A stretch of DNA of 47,492 bases. Source: an uncultured Eubacteriales bacterium (GTDB lineage Bacteria; Bacillota; Clostridia; Oscillospirales; Oscillospiraceae). The stretch lies in assembly GCA_959602365.1 (NCBI GenBank), contig CAUGSS010000021.1, forward strand, positions 1 through 47,492, read 5' to 3'. A program made the position numbers and the translations under genes. The stretch's first letter is position 1; each line of letters starts with the position of its first letter. The notes beneath the pieces are model-generated. The model was not told the origin of the DNA, did not search any database, and was given only the letters and a program-made list of their open reading frames with translations. Shown piece after piece: positions 1 through 8,080 of this stretch.

Positions 1-208
1 ACTCTACCATAAATCCAAGGGTCTGTCAACATGTGGTGCATAAAAAAGATGCGGCACAAGATATTGTATTGAAAGCGGCTTGCAATGGAGGGTGCGCGAA
101 AAGACAGGCCGCCCCAAAGGGGCGGCCTGTCCACCGGCGGCAATGGGGTGCCGGTGGGTGGTATTGTATGGTCTGGCTTTTGCGTATCAGTGGATGCCCT
201 TCGTCAGA
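1..208. other. Non-coding edge with two GC-rich hairpins
   Basis: I find no credible gene here. Two strong hairpins follow the MFS stop codon on the minus strand: one pairs ACAGGCCGCCCC with GGGGCGGCCTGT around 102-129, the other pairs CCACCGGC with GCCGGTGG around 131-157. Either may end the MFS transcript, although neither has a clear T-tract on the minus strand, so the terminator reading is tentative. Confidence 0.5.
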
Positions 209-1375
209 TCAAGGACCGGCGGAGCGGATGGGGAAGTTACCGTATTTAGCCCAGAAAGAGAAGAGAACCAGGCTCAGGGTACAAATGCCCCCGCCAAAGA
301 AAAAGGCCGACGGCAAGCTCCAATCTGACAAAGCGCCAAAAATCAGGTTGGTGCCAATGGCAATGCCGTCCATAAACATGGCATAGACGCTGAGCGTTGT
401 GGCACGATGTTCTGAGCTGACCTGTTTGTGCTGTATCTCTGCCTGAAATGGCTGGAACAGGGTGTCGGAGATCCGCAGTGCAAAAACACTGATTACAGAG
501 GGAATGGCATACCGGGTCAGCCCCAGCACCAGGCAGGAGGCAATGGCCGGGCAGCAGAACAGCAGGAGAGAAGCGCCGCCCCCCAGCCGTTTGGTTACGG
601 CGGCGGAATATATGCCAAGCAAGCCCAGCAGTGTGGCAATGATATAGACAACGCCGATTGCCCAACTTGGCAGGCCGCAGCGCTCATATTGCAGCTGATT
701 CAAAAACACTGTTATGGTCTGATGGGCTTCCGACATCAGGGCCGCCCCAATCAAAAACAAAAGGAGGGGCCGGTTGTTGAATGTCTCCCGTACTGTGGTT
801 TTGAAGGGCTCCGGTGGCGCTTGCTCTGTCTTTACCGGCTTCACCTCGGTGATGCCCAGAGAGAGCAGCGCGGCCAGGCCATAGCTGATTGCGGTAAGCA
901 GGCCGGCCAGCGCGTAATTGTCTTGCACAAACAGGGAAAATACGGCCGCGGCGATCAAGAGCCCAACCGTGCCCAAGCTGTTATAGATGCCAAACACGTT
1001 CTGGCTGCCTTTTCCCTGACAGGATAGGTACAGAATGCTGGAATCCACACCGGAAAACCCGGCCAGCACCACGCTGAGCATAATGCGCTCGGCCAGGAAG
1101 CCGCCAAACCCGGTGGCCTTCCAAAAGACCAGTTTGGATACAAAGTAAAGCCCGGAGCAGAAGACCATGGTGTTGCGGTACCCGATTTTGTCGGCAGCAA
1201 CCCCCCAGGGCAGTTCCAGCAAAATGCCCAAGGCCAGAGAAATGCCCTCGATCACCGTAATTTGGAAGAGGGTGACGCCCTGGGCCTGCCGGTACAAGGT
1301 GGCGATGGGGCTGTAAAATACCATGCCCTGCAAAAGCGCAATGGCATACATGATATATAGATTTTTCTTCATCAA
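209..1375 (-). CDS. MFS-family transporter (drug-efflux-like)
   Basis: A 388-aa polytopic membrane protein with about 12 hydrophobic segments in two halves. The hydrophilic middle loop lies around residues 185-205 (PVKTEQAPPEPFKTT). The loop-2/3 region GVAADKIGYRNTM is the usual MFS signature G-x-x-x-D-x-x-G-R/Y-R. Family knowledge says single-polypeptide secondary transporters of this size are mostly H+-coupled exporters; the substrate cannot be read from sequence. The start ATG at 1375 follows AGAAAGGA. The gene is monocistronic, preceded by a minus-strand promoter and a roughly 137-nt structured leader that could carry a short upstream peptide, so expression may be inducible. That is typical of antibiotic exporters, but here it is inference. 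Confidence 0.85.
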   Translation of the reverse strand: MMKKNLYIMYAIALLQGMVFYSPIATLYRQAQGVTLFQITVIEGISLALGILLELPWGVAADKIGYRNTMVFCSGLYFVSKLVFWKATGFGGFLAERIMLSVVLAGFSGVDSSILYLSCQGKGSQNVFGIYNSLGTVGLLIAAAVFSLFVQDNYALAGLLTAISYGLAALLSLGITEVKPVKTEQAPPEPFKTTVRETFNNRPLLLFLIGAALMSEAHQTITVFLNQLQYERCGLPSWAIGVVYIIATLLGLLGIYSAAVTKRLGGGASLLLFCCPAIASCLVLGLTRYAIPSVISVFALRISDTLFQPFQAEIQHKQVSSEHRATTLSVYAMFMDGIAIGTNLIFGALSDWSLPSAFFFGGGICTLSLVLFSFWAKYGNFPIRSAGP

Positions 1376-1390
1376 AAAAGTCCTTTCTGA

Positions 1391-1458
1391 ATTTTAAGCA
1401 CAGCAGACTGACGCCGCTGTCACGGCGCCTGAATGGAAGAGATGGTTGTGCTTAAAAT
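1391..1458 (-). promoter_or_regulatory. Structured leader of the MFS gene
   Basis: ATTTTAAGCACA (1391-1402) and TGTGCTTAAAAT (1447-1458) are a perfect 12-bp inverted repeat that encloses a smaller GC-rich hairpin (GCCG/CGGC). On the minus strand the second arm of the RNA stem ends a few bases before the MFS ribosome site (AAAGGA). The first arm lies inside a possible 21-codon leader ORF that begins ATG CAG TCC directly after AGGAGG-TA. This resembles a translational attenuator, but the 2-nt gap between AGGAGG and ATG is shorter than usual. Confidence 0.5.
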
Positions 1459-1518
1459 CAGATCGGACAACGCATAGGACTGCATTACCTCCTGCGTGAG
1501 ACGATGGATTCTACAGCC

Positions 1519-1547
1519 AGTATAACATATCAAATCAGATCGGACAA
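1519..1547 (-). promoter_or_regulatory. Sigma-A promoter of the MFS gene
   Basis: On the minus strand TTGTCC (-35) and TATACT (-10) are separated by 17 bp. The -35 box lies in one of two nearly identical direct repeats, AAATCAGATCGGACAAC (plus-strand reading), at about 1455 and 1531. The second copy falls in the leader, so the pair could be an operator. Confidence 0.6.
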
Positions 1548-1561
1548 CCCATAAAAAGCGC

Positions 1562-1593
1562 CCAGGGAGCCCGCCGAAAGGTGGGCTCCCTGG
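1562..1593 (-). terminator. Terminator of the htrA gene
   Basis: A 14-bp stem (CCAGGGAGCCCGCC with GGTGGGCTCCCTGG, one G-T pair) is closed by a GAAA tetraloop. On the minus strand it is followed by GCGCTTTTTATG, a T-run suited to intrinsic termination after the protease gene. Confidence 0.8.
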
Positions 1594-1644
1594 ACATAAG
1601 AGAGGAGAGAAAAGAAGAATGAAGAAAGCTAAGTTGGAAGGGGA

Positions 1645-3309
1645 TCACCAGCCGCCCTGGCCGCCGCCCTGACCGAAGAAGTAGTTGAAGAAGTCTTCCG
1701 GGGTCATGTTGCTGTAGTCCTGGCTGTCCTGGGACTGGCTGTCGGATCCGGAGGAGTCGCTGGAAGAGCTGCCGGTGTCAGTGCCGGGCACCTCTTCGTC
1801 CAGTGTGACAGTGGTGGAGAAGGTCTCCCCGTCCCGCCACACGTCCAAAGTCATCTGGTCACCGGCAGAGCACTCGTTTTTGGCGTTGACCAGCTCCTCA
1901 TAGGTGGTAATTTCGGTTCCATTGACACCGGTGATGATGTCGCCGGCCTGCAGGCCCGCGGTCTCGGCGCAGGAGCCGGCGGTAACGGAATTGACGTAGG
2001 CGCCCACCACCATATTATACCGCTGGGCATCCAGAGCAGAGACGGTGGACACGGTGATGCCCAGAGAGGGCTTGCCGGTGATATAGCCATACTCCATCAG
2101 ATCGGTGATCTTGCTCTGCACGTCGGCATAGGGGATGGCAAAGCCGATGCCCTCAATGGAGGCGCTGCTGGAATAGCCGCTGGAGGAGTACTTGGCGTTG
2201 ACAATGCCGATGACCTCGCCGTAGGCGTTGAACAGAGGGCCGCCGGAGTTGCCGGAGTTGACGGTGCAGTCGGTCTGCAGCACGTTGATGACGCTGCCGT
2301 CGCTCATCTCAATGGCCCGGTCCAGGGCGGACACCACACCGGTGGTGGTGGTGTTGGCCAGGGTGCCCAGGGCGTTGCCGATGGTGGTGACGGTGTCGCC
2401 CACCTGGAGCTGACTGCTGTCGCCCAGCACCACAGGGGTCAGGCCGGTGGCGTCAATCTTCAGCACGGCGATGTCGTTGTCTGCGTCGCCGCCCACCAGG
2501 GTGGCCTCATAGCTGGTGGAATCGGAGAAGGTGACGGCGATCTCGTTGGCGCCGTCGATGACATGGTAGCAGGTGACAATGTAGCCGTCCTCGGTGATGA
2601 CGAAGCCGGTGCCGGCGCCTACGGCGGTATCGGTGCTCACCTGAATGGACACCACGCTGCCGGAATAGGTGTTGTAGATCTGGGAGACGGACATCTCCTC
2701 ACCGGCGCTCACCTGGTTGGTCTGCACGTCGGTGGTGGGGGTGCGGTCGCTCTGTAGTACGGTAGAAGTGGAGGTATTTGCCGCCGCCTGATTCTGAGAG
2801 GAGGTGACCAGGGCAAAGGCACCGCCGCTGACGCCGCCGCCTACCAGGGCGCAGGCCAGACAGAGGGCCACCAGCCGGGGAGCGGTCCAGCCCTTTTTCA
2901 CCTTGGCCTTTTTTACCTTGCCGCCGTGGGGCGGGGTGGGAGGGGTCGTGCCGGCGCCGCCGTGATAGCTGCCATAGGAGTTGGAGCCATAGCCAAAGCC
3001 GCCGTTGCCGGAGCTGTACGCCCCGGCAGAGGGGCCGTAGGTGTTGTCAGAGCTGCCGTAGCCGCTGCCCGGGGCAGCGCCGGAGCTGCCGGCGGCATTA
3101 TAGCTGCTGCCGGAGGTGCCGGAGCTGCCGGCGGCGCCATAGCTGTTGCCGGAAGTACCGGAGCTGCTGTCGGAGTTGCCGGAGCCGGCGGCGTTATTGT
3201 TGGGGCTGCCGTGCCATTCCCCGGAAAGGTAGCTGGGGGTGGTGGAGCCGGCGCCGGGCTCGCTGTTGGAACGGGGGGTCTCGTCGGGTTTATATTCATC
3301 AGGGAACAT
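1645..3309 (-). CDS. Membrane-anchored HtrA/DegP-type serine protease with PDZ domain
   Basis: A trypsin-like protease of the HtrA family that degrades or remodels misfolded exported proteins. Residues 1-130 are a Gly/Ser/Asn/Tyr-rich low-complexity tail. A basic patch (KVKKAKVKKGW) and one transmembrane helix (about 142-165) follow, placing the protease outside the membrane. The catalytic triad is visible: His in VTCYHVID (about 248), Asp in NDIAVLKI (about 279) and Ser in GNSGGPL (about 354). One PDZ domain spans about 420-505, and the end is Gly/Gln rich. I chose the ATG at 3309 because AAAGGAG precedes it by 9 nt; a longer reading to 3414 has no such site. At 554 aa it is longer than usual because of the N-terminal tail. 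Confidence 0.95.
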   Translation of the reverse strand: MFPDEYKPDETPRSNSEPGAGSTTPSYLSGEWHGSPNNNAAGSGNSDSSSGTSGNSYGAAGSSGTSGSSYNAAGSSGAAPGSGYGSSDNTYGPSAGAYSSGNGGFGYGSNSYGSYHGGAGTTPPTPPHGGKVKKAKVKKGWTAPRLVALCLACALVGGGVSGGAFALVTSSQNQAAANTSTSTVLQSDRTPTTDVQTNQVSAGEEMSVSQIYNTYSGSVVSIQVSTDTAVGAGTGFVITEDGYIVTCYHVIDGANEIAVTFSDSTSYEATLVGGDADNDIAVLKIDATGLTPVVLGDSSQLQVGDTVTTIGNALGTLANTTTTGVVSALDRAIEMSDGSVINVLQTDCTVNSGNSGGPLFNAYGEVIGIVNAKYSSSGYSSSASIEGIGFAIPYADVQSKITDLMEYGYITGKPSLGITVSTVSALDAQRYNMVVGAYVNSVTAGSCAETAGLQAGDIITGVNGTEITTYEELVNAKNECSAGDQMTLDVWRDGETFSTTVTLDEEVPGTDTGSSSSDSSGSDSQSQDSQDYSNMTPEDFFNYFFGQGGGQGGW

Positions 3310-3552
3310 ATACAAACACTCCTTTGACTGGGATGGTGACAAATTAGGGTGGATCGGTCTGTGGGGAGGAGGCATCCGGCCTCCGCTTCCTCTCAGCATG
3401 GCCATTGTATCCAAGTAACCTTAAATTAGTTTGAAAACGAGAAAAACAAATTGTGAACAAATCTTCTCTTGGCAGCATGGGCAAAAGCCTTTTAAAAGAA
3501 ACCGGAACGGGCAAATCCAACTACAGGTTGAAAACAGACAAAGTAATCTCCG

Positions 3553-3581
3553 TTGTATACAACCGCTGTTTTTGATACAAT
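3553..3581 (+). promoter_or_regulatory. Promoter of the XRE-ABC operon with possible operator
   Basis: TTGTAT (3553-3558), a 17-bp spacer and TACAAT (3576-3581). The -35 lies in the perfect palindrome TTGTATACAA, and a related TTGATACAA covers the -10. The two similar half-sites suggest binding by the downstream XRE protein. Confidence 0.55.
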
Positions 3582-3613
3582 TCAACCAGACGAAGAAAAA
3601 GGAGGGCTTGAAC

Positions 3614-4504
3614 GTGGAGACCATCGGGACGAGGATTGCCGCCCTGCGGAAAAAGCGGGGATTGACCCAGGAGCAGCTGGGGAGCCAGGTGGGCGTATCG
3701 GCCCAGGCGGTGAGCAAATGGGAGAACGGCGGGGCCCCGGACGTGGAGCTGCTCCCTGCCCTGGCGGACCGGCTGGGGGTGAGCGTTGACGCGCTGTTCG
3801 GCCGCCAGGAGCGGGAGGTTCAGGATATGGGCGCCCTGCTGGGGCGCTGGCTCCGGAGCCAGCCCGGAAGCCGGAGGCTGCAGGCCCTGTTTAAACTGCT
3901 GTTCTCCAATCTCTACAATCTGGGCCTCCCCCTGGAGCTGCAGGGCCAGTTTTTACAGCAGGGTCTGCTGGAGAGCAGCGCTTTCGTCCCCCGGGGCGGG
4001 GAGTGGGAGGGGGAGCGGTGCTGGCTGCGCAGCGAGTATATCAATGAAGAGGGGATTGTGCTGAATGTGCCCGCCAGGGATTTTCCCATGCTCCTGCTGC
4101 TGCCGGAACCGAAGCCGGGCTATGCCTCCGCCTTTGCCGACTTTGATGAGAGCCGGAAACTGTTTGCTGTCCTGAGCCGCCCCGGGGCGCTGGAGCTCCT
4201 GTGCTGGTTCTTGCGCCGGAAGCATCACACTTATGCCACCGCTCCGGCAGTGGCCCGGGGCATTGGCGCCCAGGTGGGGGCGGTGGAGCCCCTGCTGGAA
4301 GAGCTGGTGGCCTGCAATCTGCTCTCCGCCACGCCGCTGGAAACCGAGGAGGGGAGGGTGACCGCCTACCAGAACAACGACCAGGAGGGGCTGGTCCCCT
4401 TCCTCTATTTTACCCGATGGCTGCTGGAAAAAAACGAGGCCTGGATCAACTGCTGGAATGAACGGGAGAATCCGATCCTGAGGGAGGTGGCTGCCCATGG
4501 ATGA
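3614..4504 (+). CDS. XRE-family transcriptional regulator with a C-terminal domain of unknown role
   Basis: A 296-aa protein. Residues 3-58 form a Cro/C1-type helix-turn-helix (IAALRKKRGLTQEQLGSQ, then VSAQAVSKWENG), the sort often found in Clostridia next to ABC exporters. The remaining 230 residues resemble no domain I can name; the central part is rich in Leu and Arg. The start is GTG at 3614, 8 nt after GGAGG; the longer reading from 3431 has no ribosome site and covers the promoter. Its last codons overlap the ABC gene by 8 nt, so the two are translationally coupled, and it probably regulates that exporter and itself. Confidence 0.88.
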   Translation: METIGTRIAALRKKRGLTQEQLGSQVGVSAQAVSKWENGGAPDVELLPALADRLGVSVDALFGRQEREVQDMGALLGRWLRSQPGSRRLQALFKLLFSNLYNLGLPLELQGQFLQQGLLESSAFVPRGGEWEGERCWLRSEYINEEGIVLNVPARDFPMLLLLPEPKPGYASAFADFDESRKLFAVLSRPGALELLCWFLRRKHHTYATAPAVARGIGAQVGAVEPLLEELVACNLLSATPLETEEGRVTAYQNNDQEGLVPFLYFTRWLLEKNEAWINCWNERENPILREVAAHG

Positions 4505-6215
4505 AAAGCGCAGGACAGACGGAAGGGTTTATTTGCGCGCCTTCTACCGGGGGAACCGGCTGCGCTTCTGGGCCTCCATGGTGCTGATGGGACTGAGCAC
4601 CACCTTCTGCCTGATTATTTCCATGCTCTTGGGGGATATGCTGGACATCATCACCGCCGGGGACATTGGGGCGCTGGGGCGGATCACCATATTTGTGGTG
4701 GCGCTGATTCCGGTCCTGCTGGTTGTGGAGCTGACCGTTGGATGGCTGCGCAGCGTCTTTGTCCACCGGGCCCTGGAGCAGTACAAGGCCCTGGCCTTTT
4801 CCCGGCTGACGGAGAAGAGCATCTCTGCCTTCACCCGGGAGAATACCGGCCGCTACCTCTCGGTGCTCACCAATGACGTGAACTCCATTGAGGAGAACTA
4901 TCTGAACCGCTCCTTCCTGCTGGTCTACCACTGCGTGCTGTTCGTGGGGGCGCTGGGAACGATGCTCTGGTATGACTGGCGGCTCACCCTGGTCACGGTG
5001 GTGCTCTCCGCCCTGCCCATCCTGATTTCCATCACCCTGGGCCAGGGCCTCTCCCGGCGGGAGCAGGCGGTCAGCGGCGAGAACGAGCGCTTCGTCGCCA
5101 CCCTCCAGGACCTGCTCCGGGGCTTCTCCGTCATCAAGAGCTTCAAGGCGGAGGGCCGGGTGCGGGGGCTGTTCGACCAGGCGAACCACCGGCTGGAGCA
5201 GACCAAGCGAAAGCGCCGCTGGTTTGAACATGTGCTCGGCGGCTTTACCAACACCGGCTCCCTGGTGCTCCAGATGGGGGTGTTTATCTGCGGGGCCTGG
5301 CTGGCCATCCGGGGGGAGATCACCGCCGGCACAGTGATCATCTTTGTCAACCTGAGCGGCTATCTCCTTCAGCCCATTCAGATCGTCCCCCAGTACTGGG
5401 CCAGCCGCCGGGCGGCCCGGTCCCTGGTGGACAAGCTCGCCCAGGTGACTGCGGAAAACGCCGCACACACCGGCAGGCCCATCCCCCAGCAGCTGCAGGA
5501 TGCCATCCAGCTGCGGGACGTCACCTTCGGTTACGAACCGGATAAACCGATTCTGGACCACCTGTCCGTCCGCTTCGAGCCGGGGAAGCGCTATGCCCTG
5601 GTGGGCACCTCCGGGGCGGGAAAGTCCACCCTGCTCAATCTGCTGATGGGCTCCAGCCGGGACTACAGCGGCTCCATCACGGTGGACGGGGTGGAGATGC
5701 GGGACATCGACCCGGACAGCCTCTATGACCTGATCAGCCTGATCAGCCAGAATGTATTCCTGTTTGACGACACCATCCGCAACAATATCACCATGTTCGG
5801 CGATTTCTCGCCGGAGCAGGTAGACGCGGCGGTGCGGCAGGCCGGACTGGACGGGGTGCTGGAGCAGCGGGGAGAGGACTACCGCTGCGGAGAGAACGGC
5901 GTGGGCCTCTCCGGCGGTGAGCGTCAGCGGGTGTCCATCGCCCGCAGCCTGCTCCGGGGCACCCCGGTGCTGCTGGTGGATGAGGCCACCGCCGCCCTGG
6001 ATGCCCACACGGCCAGCCGGGTCACCTCTGCGATTCTGGATCTGCCCGGCATCATCAGCATCGTGGTCACCCACCGGCTGGAGGAGGGGCTGCTGCGGCG
6101 GTACGACGGCATTCTGGTGTTGAAAAACGGCGCCATCACCGAACAGGGAACCTTTGCAGAGCTGATGGAGCGCCGGGGGCTGTTCTACTCGCTGTTCACC
6201 GTGGCCAATGGCTGA
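4497..6215 (+). CDS. ABC exporter half-transporter (fused membrane and ATPase domains)
   Basis: 572 aa, the usual size for an ABCB-type exporter that works as a dimer. About six transmembrane helices occupy residues 20-310. The nucleotide-binding domain shows Walker A GTSGAGKST (about residue 370), a Q-loop (SLISQNVFLF), signature LSGGERQRV, Walker B VLLVDEATAAL and H-loop VVTHR. The start ATG overlaps the XRE stop. The substrate is not evident; family members export peptides, lipids or drugs. No second half-transporter is nearby, so a homodimer is likely. A bidirectional terminator follows. Confidence 0.95.
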   Translation: MDEKRRTDGRVYLRAFYRGNRLRFWASMVLMGLSTTFCLIISMLLGDMLDIITAGDIGALGRITIFVVALIPVLLVVELTVGWLRSVFVHRALEQYKALAFSRLTEKSISAFTRENTGRYLSVLTNDVNSIEENYLNRSFLLVYHCVLFVGALGTMLWYDWRLTLVTVVLSALPILISITLGQGLSRREQAVSGENERFVATLQDLLRGFSVIKSFKAEGRVRGLFDQANHRLEQTKRKRRWFEHVLGGFTNTGSLVLQMGVFICGAWLAIRGEITAGTVIIFVNLSGYLLQPIQIVPQYWASRRAARSLVDKLAQVTAENAAHTGRPIPQQLQDAIQLRDVTFGYEPDKPILDHLSVRFEPGKRYALVGTSGAGKSTLLNLLMGSSRDYSGSITVDGVEMRDIDPDSLYDLISLISQNVFLFDDTIRNNITMFGDFSPEQVDAAVRQAGLDGVLEQRGEDYRCGENGVGLSGGERQRVSIARSLLRGTPVLLVDEATAALDAHTASRVTSAILDLPGIISIVVTHRLEEGLLRRYDGILVLKNGAITEQGTFAELMERRGLFYSLFTVANG

Positions 6216-6305
6216 GTCCGCTGACGCCGTCTTTTACGGGAACCGGTCGGGGATGGGAACGGCCTTGATCCGGTTGTCGGAGGGGCGATGGAATAGATAT
6301 AGATG

Positions 6306-6346
6306 AAAAAAGACCTCTCCGCTCAGACGGGCGGAGAGGTCTTTTT
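6306..6346. terminator. Bidirectional terminator between the ABC exporter and prfB
   Basis: The stem AAAAAGACCTCTCCGC pairs with GCGGAGAGGTCTTTTT around an 8-nt loop. An A-run on one side and a T-run on the other let it act on both strands between convergent genes. Confidence 0.9.
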
Positions 6347-6359
6347 GAACGTTAAAAAC

Positions 6360-7487
6360 TTATTTGGTGACCCAGTTGCCGGTGGCGGCGCAGGTCAGAT
6401 AGGCGGTGATAAAGCCGTCCAGGTCGCCGTCCATGACGGCGTTGATGTTGCTGGTCTCGTAGCCGGTGCGGTTGTCCTTGACCATCTGATAGGGCATAAA
6501 CACATAGGAGCGGATCTGGCTGCCCCACTCGATTTTCATCTGCACGCCCTTCAGATCGGAGATTTTCTCGGCGTGGGCCTGCATCTGCAGCTGGACCAGC
6601 TTGTCCCGCAGCATGCGGTAGCAGGTGTCTTTGTTCTGGAACTGAGAGCGCTGCTGCTGGCTGGAGACCACGATGCCGGTGGGCTTGTGGATCAGCCGGA
6701 CGGCGGAGGAGGTCTTGTTGATGTGCTGGCCGCCGGCGCCGGAGGAGCGGAAGACCTGCATCTCCACGTCCTCGGGGCGGATCTCCACCTCCACGTCGTC
6801 GGGCAGGTCGGGCATGACCTCCACTGCGGCGAAGGAGGTCTGGCGCCGGGCGTTGGAGTCGAAGGGGGAGATGCGCACCAGCCGGTGGACGCCGTTTTCG
6901 CCCCGGAGATAGCCGTAGGCGTTTTCGCCGGTGACCATGATGGTGGCCGACTTGATCCCCGCTTCATCGCCCTCCTCGTAGTCCAGGGTCTCCCACTTGA
7001 AGCCCTGGCGCTCAGCCCAGCGGGTGTACATGCGGAAGAGCATGTCCGCCCAGTCCTGGGCCTCGGTGCCGCCGGCCCCGGCGTGGATGGTGAGCATGCA
7101 GTCCAGATGGTCGTACTCCCCGGTGAACAGGGTGGCCAGTCTGGCCTTCTCCAGATCCTGGACCAGCTGCTCATAGCCTTCGCTGATCTCAGGGATCAGG
7201 GATTCGTCCTCCATCTCCTGCCCCATCTCGCACAGGGTGAGCAGGTCTTCCAGTCCGCTCTCCCGCTTTTTCTGGCTGTCGATTTTGTCCTGAAGGTTTT
7301 TGATCCGGGTGGTCACCTTCTGGGCGTGCTCCATGTCGTTCCAAAAGCCCTCGGCCGCGCTCTCCGCCTGCAAAAGGTCCAGTTCCTGCTCGGCGGCCTC
7401 CAGCCCCAGGGCCTGGGAGAGCTCTTCCAGGGTGGGCTTCAGGGCCAGCAGCTTGCTCCTATATTCGTCAAATTGAAGGATAGCCAT
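6360..7487 (-). CDS. prfB: Peptide chain release factor 2
   Basis: Class I release factor that recognises UAA and UGA in the ribosomal A site and triggers peptide release. The anticodon-like tripeptide SPF is visible in RISPFDSNARRQTSF and the catalytic GGQ in GAGGQHINK (about residue 252). 375 aa is near family length. I placed the start at the ATG at 7487, 9 nt after GAGAGG. The reading frame runs unbroken through the region (SQALGLEAAEQEL) where many RF2 genes have an in-frame UGA and a +1 slippery site, so this copy lacks frameshift autoregulation. Confidence 0.95.
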   Translation of the reverse strand: MAILQFDEYRSKLLALKPTLEELSQALGLEAAEQELDLLQAESAAEGFWNDMEHAQKVTTRIKNLQDKIDSQKKRESGLEDLLTLCEMGQEMEDESLIPEISEGYEQLVQDLEKARLATLFTGEYDHLDCMLTIHAGAGGTEAQDWADMLFRMYTRWAERQGFKWETLDYEEGDEAGIKSATIMVTGENAYGYLRGENGVHRLVRISPFDSNARRQTSFAAVEVMPDLPDDVEVEIRPEDVEMQVFRSSGAGGQHINKTSSAVRLIHKPTGIVVSSQQQRSQFQNKDTCYRMLRDKLVQLQMQAHAEKISDLKGVQMKIEWGSQIRSYVFMPYQMVKDNRTGYETSNINAVMDGDLDGFITAYLTCAATGNWVTK

Positions 7488-7532
7488 ATCCATCATCCTC
7501 TCTTTAATCAAAGCATATCAACTCAGCTTAAT

Positions 7533-7561
7533 ATTATATCTGACTCTTTGCGGGCTGTAAA
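7533..7561 (-). promoter_or_regulatory. prfB promoter
   Basis: On the minus strand TTTACA and TATAAT are separated by 17 bp, about 45 nt before the prfB start codon. Confidence 0.7.
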
Positions 7562-7671
7562 GAGTTGGGCCGGGATTTTCCTGGAGAAAATCCCGGCCTG
7601 GACAGAACCGGCGGATAGAATGAGCGCCGGATGGGTAAAAAATATGGATGGGCGAACAGGGCGGCGCGGTA

Positions 7672-7785
7672 TTATCGGTCGCTGATCTGTGGCTCTTCGC
7701 TCAAGGTAAAAATCAGATCGTCCAGATCCCCCTGGGGCAGCGCGCGGCTGTAGGGGTTGGGAAAATTCAGCATCTTTGGTTCCAT
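7672..7785 (-). CDS. Small ORF of 37 aa with a DLDDLIFT motif
   Basis: A short reading frame that starts at ATG 7785, with GGAGGG 6 nt upstream; that site is as strong as those of the large genes here. The peptide begins MEPKMLNFPNPYSRALPQGD and ends DLDDLIFTLSEEPQISDR. It has no signal peptide or membrane segment and is acidic at the end. I do not recognise a family. The core resembles a second small ORF at 35388-35459 (DLDDLIYT, also ending in acidic residue plus Arg), which argues that both are translated. A longer reading to 7983 merely crosses the tRNA-Leu in antisense. Confidence 0.55.
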   Translation of the reverse strand: MEPKMLNFPNPYSRALPQGDLDDLIFTLSEEPQISDR

Positions 7786-7857
7786 GGAAATCCCTCCAAA
7801 AAATAGTCTACCGGATATCCTATGCGCCCGGGGCAGAAAATATGCCGCTATTTTTAG

Positions 7858-7886
7858 TTGACGGTTTTTCCAGCGGATGCTAAAAT
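7858..7886 (+). promoter_or_regulatory. Promoter of tRNA-Leu
   Basis: TTGACG and TAAAAT with a 17-bp spacer; the -10 box ends 9 nt before the tRNA. Confidence 0.8.
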
Positions 7887-7895
7887 AAATACCAC

Positions 7896-7982
7896 GCCGG
7901 AGTGGCGGAATTGGCAGACGCCCGGGACTTAAAATCCCGTGTGAGCAATCACGTGCCGGTTCGACCCCGGTCTCCGGCACCA
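7896..7982 (+). tRNA. tRNA-Leu (anticodon TAA)
   Basis: An 87-nt tRNA with encoded CCA. The acceptor stem pairs GCCGGAG with CTCCGGC, the anticodon arm is CGGGA-CTTAAAA-TCCCG with anticodon TAA, a long variable arm typical of Leu is present, and the T arm contains GGTTCGACCCC. It reads UUA and UUG. A promoter precedes it and a terminator follows. Confidence 0.95.
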
Positions 7983-8022
7983 CGCCGTCGCGGACGTTGC
8001 AGCGTTCGCGACGGCGTTTTTT
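7983..8022 (+). terminator. Terminator of tRNA-Leu
   Basis: The stem CGCCGTCGCG pairs with CGCGACGGCG, extended inwards, and is followed by six T. Confidence 0.9.
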
Positions 8023-8080
8023 CCTTCCGAACAGACGCGCTGTCTCTTAGTCTGTCCCCGGCCCAAAGACCGGGCTGAGG

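Noticed and set aside
4446..6074. 542-aa minus-strand frame opposite the ABC exporter
   Set aside because: Low-complexity Gly/Pro/His/Gln composition, no ribosome site, and the plus-strand frame has all ABC motifs.
7786..7983. N-terminal extension of the 37-aa ORF (VPETGVEPARDCSHG...)
   Set aside because: It is the antisense translation of tRNA-Leu, a well-known false ORF pattern; the real ribosome site is at 7792-7797.
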